From the NCBI GenBank assembly GCA_038093975.1, contig JBBPTG010000068.1, positions 62,001 through 126,000 on the forward strand: 64,000 nt of DNA, in the 5' to 3' direction. Shown piece after piece: positions 60,521 through 64,000 of this stretch. How positions within the stretch are numbered: position 1 is the stretch's first letter; each line of letters starts with the position of its first letter. The position numbers and the translations under genes were made by a program. Under the pieces are notes generated by a model. The model was not told where the DNA came from and searched no databases. It saw only the letters and a list, made by a program, of their open reading frames with translations. The stretch comes from Chalciporus piperatus. Lineage: Eukaryota > Basidiomycota > Agaricomycetes > Boletales > Boletaceae.

Positions 60521-63500
60521 ATGCCACGCGAACTTCGACCGAGAAAGCCGCGCCAAAGTTACGTCGCTCTCGCAGGCTATGACGTCGAAGATGATGAAAG
60601 CGCGGCAGGTCCCTCAAAAGCTCAACTCATGGACGAGGAAGGAGATAGCGGGAGTGAATTCGAACTTGACAAAGGACCTGGAGGTGCAAAGAAAGAACAA
60701 TCCAGCGAGTCGTCCGGCTCTGATGTCGACATGGACGTCCAAGAAGAAGACTCGGAAGTGAATGAGGCACCGAAGCGGGTCCGCAAAGCTGCTGCTTCGC
60801 GGGCTAAACCCGTACAGACCTCGAACAATATCGCCTCCGGTAGTTCAGTCATATTCGTGCCTTCAAAAACACGGGAAGAACAATCTCGTAGACGTCCACC
60901 CAAAATGTCTCAGACCATCGCTGCGTCTGCCGCGCCATTGGTAGCATCTCGGACTGCGAAGATGTATACTCTCCCTCATCCGAGTGCGCATCATCGCCAC
61001 AGAGCGATACCAGTGATTCTCCGGAAAGAGATGGTTGAACGACTGGATGAACCTTCGTCGTTATTCAAGGAGCCTCGCACTGTTCCGACTAACAGCATGA
61101 CTGCCGACCAGTCATTGATTGACAGGGTTAGCAAAGCTTGGGGTTTCAACGTTGGTGCCGGACCTATCTGGCAAATGATGGAAGACAGATCGTGCTACAA
61201 AGAAGGCCTTGCTTTAGGCACTGGCTCCGAAAAGGAGTCTTCTCGGCGTCCCAGGGTGTACCAGGACGTATCCGTGCGACCGGGTTGGGAAGTGTTGAGC
61301 CATCAGTGTGTGGAATACAACTCATTTCGTGGTCTGTATTCAAGCCGTTTTTATCGTGCAATATCAGGGATGCTCTGAACTATCTACCCACTGACACGTC
61401 CATGACCGACGATGGGCAATTCAAGCCTCCACCCCCAGTCGATTGTTACATGGGTCCGCACGACCAACAGACCCGAGTCGCTCTGAATATGTTTGACGGT
61501 GTTGCTACCTGTATGTGCTTCCTCGTATTTTCTGTGCTTTATCTCAGTGTCTCACTAGCCGAATATTTTGAGGATGGTAAGGGCTATGTCTTCAATGCAG
61601 GTTCCCCAGTCTGGGGGATAGATTGGTGTCCAACATACTCAGAGGATCGTCGCAGTAAGAGTGCCCGTTCTTCAATCTACCATTTAATGCTCAACAGCAG
61701 AAAGCCCGACAGTTCAAGCAGTACTTGGCAGTTGCCCCTTTTCCATCACGTTCACATGCTCCCAGTATAGGTGGCAAAGTCTCTCGTCCCTCCCCTGCCT
61801 GCGTGCAAATATGGACATTGAAACCAAAAGCCCCGGACGAAAATGCGATGGATGAAGACGATCCCAAAACTAACCCTGCTGAAATCCGCTGTGAGATGGT
61901 GTTGTGCTTGGACTGCGGACCGGCTCAAGAGATCAAGTGGTGTCCTTTACCCGCTCATGATCAGGTTCGTTCTTAGGTCATCGATATCTTGCACCCTGAA
62001 ACTGAGAAATATTAAGTGGGACGGTGAACGGCCACAATCTCCTCGGAAACTTGGAGTATTGGCTGGTACTTTCGAGGACGGCTCACTCTCCATATTCGTT
62101 GTTCCAGACCCTGAAGATGTCAGAACCCCAGAGCATGATCCCGCTGATCCCGTCTTTGGTAAGCAAGTCGTTCATCCCCTTGAACGAACGTCCATAACTT
62201 TGAACAGTGAAACTGCCTGAGCCAGCAGTGCGTATTGAGCACGAGGGAACATCGTGTTGGTCTCTTGATTGGGCAAACAGCGAGCTCATCGCTGTGGGCC
62301 TCACGAATGGTGAGACCTCTGGTTCGAATAGTTCAATGCACGAGCTGACGGGTTCCAAGGTTGCATCGCTGTTTACAATGCCAAACACGCGCTGGAGAGC
62401 GGAGAGCTGTCAAGTAAGCCGCGCCCTTTACCCCTACATTGTACATCAGAAGTAATACAACTCAGACATTCTCCCCACGCATCTCATCTCTGTACATCAG
62501 TCTGCCATTCGTGCACTAACTTGGGTTCGTGTCCCTCCCACCGATGGCTCTGGGATACCCGCCCTATCTAGGGATCCAACGATCATCGCAAGTGGGGGCT
62601 ACGACGGCGTCGAATGCTTGACCGACATCCGGGAGCCTCATGGCAACGTAGTAAATCGAACGAGAGGCACGTTCATTCCCCTGGCTTGACCGTCGAGACA
62701 ATATCTTGACAGGTTGGTCACCCAACAGATGTCATCAACAGCGCTGCGTATTCTACGTTCGTAACGGGACCGATCATGATCGACCACGATAATACAGTCA
62801 AGTCGTATTCGGTGTCGCCTAGCATGCTTGGGCGTGGCCATGTCCTGATGGAACCTGACGGGCCTGTTTGGGTTAGTCGTTCTTCGTGTTTCCACTCCCA
62901 TATCATGCTGCTGAACGGTTTGAAACAGAGCGTGAGCGTATCGGACTACCATCCTCAACTTGCTGTCGGAGCGGCCGATGGGTCTTGCACTACCACTAAC
63001 ACGCTAAAATCCACCCGAAGAGGAGGTTTAGTGGTGAGTCCATGAACGGGCAGCCCTGACTTGTCTGACACATCCCACAATCGATCCTTTCAGCCATTCT
63101 TCGTTCACAAAATCTACCAGCTCGATTACGGTCGCAAAACCGGGGAATTCCGCATGCTGGAGCACCTCCTCCCTCGGGTGAGTTCCAAGAGACCCTGCCC
63201 AATACTTACGAGGCACGGCCCCTGAACGCGGTCACAGGAAACACTAGAAAGGTCTACCAACGTCAAAGGCAAAACCACCGCAAAGGAAGATGCAGAAGCC
63301 AACGGTCTCGGGAGCACAGGCGTATGGCCACCTGAGGTTGGAGTGCACCGTGTGGCATGGAACAACGGGAATGGTCTCGGAGGGGCACCGCTGTTGGCCT
63401 CAGCGACTGCTTCGGGGCTTTGCAGAGTCGATTGGCTACTCGGAAGATGGCTCAAAGACAAAACGCCGTATGTCAGTGTACCGAAGATGAGAAAAGAGGT

Positions 63501-63534
63501 CGAGGGCGCTTCTGATGATTCGGAGGAAGAGTAG
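60521..63534 (+). CDS. WD-repeat subunit of TFIIIC (Tfc6/Sfc6/GTF3C2-like)
   Basis: Predicted subunit of the RNA polymerase III factor TFIIIC that contacts the B-box side of tRNA genes. The ATG at 60521 gives MPRELRPRKPRQSYVALAGY with an AT-hook-like basic start; an acidic and Ser-rich stretch follows (SSESSGSDVDMDVQEEDSE). Upstream in-frame ATGs exist (60353), but the conserved-looking start is here. The C-terminal beta-propeller is split by many introns: GYVFNAGSPVWGIDWCPTYS, PACVQIWTLKPKAP, MVLCLDCGPAQEIKWCPLPA, LGVLAGTFEDGSLSIFVVPD, CWSLDWANSELIAVGLTNG, IIASGGYDGVECLTDIREP, VSDYHPQLAVGAADG and LLASATASGLCRVDWLLGRW. It ends GASDDSEEE at 63534. The family call rests on the N-tail plus diverged WD pattern and is less certain than the WD fold itself. 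Confidence 0.75.
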
Positions 63535-63781
63535 TTTCAATGCAGTTGATTGCTGTTCAGGTACCACGTGCAAAATATGAGACGGTAGCGGGAGGCGAGA
63601 CACGAGTCCAAACAGTGTCATTGGAACACCCAATGTCACGAGAAGGGTAATGTTTCTGACGAGGCAATCAGACGATTAAAAAAATTAGTCTAGCAGTACC
63701 TACAACGCCGTCAGCGAAAATGCGCCTGAAGCCACGAGAACCAACCCACATAAAAAGCCCAGACCAAGGTATACGACTACC

Positions 63782-64000
63782 TCACTTGACCTTGAACAAA
63801 TTCCGGTCCTTTAACATCTGACGATGGTTCTGTCTGAGAGCTCGTTTCTCCGCCTTTCCTCCCGGTCCGTCATCCGCGAGCACCTTCGGCTTGGTCAAAT
63901 CCCATAGCCACGAAGGGTATTCCTCGTCTGGCAGTGCAAGGATGGGTGGTTCATCCTTGAGGTAGTTAAGTCCTGTCAGTACAGTTCCAGCTGGACATGA
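63782..64000 (-). CDS. Mitochondrial ribosomal protein mL54 (MRPL37 type), 3' part
   Basis: C-terminal part of a large-subunit mitoribosome protein, cut by the window edge. The minus-strand frame open from base 64000 reads SCPAGTVLTGLNYLKDEPPI, then LALPDEEYPSWLWDLTKPK and DDGPGGKAEKRALRQNHRQM. It ends DRNLFKVK with TGA at 63782-63784. The block G-L-N-Y-L-K-D ... LPDEEYP-x-WLW followed by a basic tail is typical of mL54. The N-terminal presequence lies outside the window. The 3' end faces that of the TFIIIC gene, 247 bases away; that gap contains nothing recognised. Confidence 0.87.
   Translation of the reverse strand, partial: SCPAGTVLTGLNYLKDEPPILALPDEEYPSWLWDLTKPKVLADDGPGGKAEKRALRQNHRQMLKDRNLFKVK

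Overview
The window is nuclear DNA of a filamentous basidiomycete, almost certainly an Agaricomycete. Its genes carry many short GT-AG introns (mostly 50-65 bases) and are densely packed on both strands. Basidiomycete-type enzymes are present, including a retaining trehalose phosphorylase and a multidomain alpha-1,3-glucan synthase. A broken member of an uncharacterised protein family that I associate with Rhizoctonia/Ceratobasidium-like fungi hints at the Cantharellales, but that placement is a guess. I saw no rRNA, tRNA or CRISPR, and no autonomous transposon.

Layout. 1-655: 5' part of an unknown gene. 1148-3817: trehalose phosphorylase. 4307-6215: TFIIB-like factor. 6797-8271 and 8396-10540: ALKBH1-type dioxygenase and LETM1, divergent from a 124-base gap. 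10843-12551: SRA-YDG protein. 12842-15102: duplicated kinase fragment beside a decayed gene of unknown family. 15143-16795: SHR3-like ER chaperone and RsfS-like mitochondrial protein, divergent. 17044-19370: a small beta-trefoil-like gene and poorly explained DNA. 19371-21820: amino-acid permease. 22223-26803: ATX1 copper chaperone, then ferric/cupric reductase. 27192-28569: GPI18. 29231-30294: methyltransferase. 30852-32763: sphingoid-base kinase. 33257-33908: histone H2B. 35004-43229: alpha-1,3-glucan synthase. 43960-48013: STE11-type MAP3K. 48490-48757: truncated copy of the unknown-family gene. 49465-51854: TRM1. 52185-53255: HTD2-like dehydratase. 53317-54457: NTM1. 55413-57582: CMR1. 58042-59461: CSM3/TIPIN. 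59817-60234: a 418-base MITE with perfect 26-base inverted ends and a TA target duplication. 60521-63534: WD-repeat TFIIIC subunit. 63782-64000: mitochondrial ribosomal protein mL54, partial.

Themes. Several genes serve mitochondria: LETM1, the RsfS-like protein, the HTD2-like dehydratase, mL54, and possibly TRM1 and ALKBH1. Two serve RNA polymerase III or tRNA: the TFIIIC subunit and TRM1. ATX1 and the FRE reductase sit in tandem and could form an iron/copper uptake pair. The glucan synthase and the MAP3K are divergent neighbours.

The strongest structural signals are three: a reciprocal segmental duplication linking 12.8-15.1 kb with 46.7-48.8 kb; the MITE inside the shared upstream region of the CSM3 and TFIIIC genes; and a GC-AG intron that restores the NAD-binding motif of the reductase. 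I found no wholly new multi-gene system.
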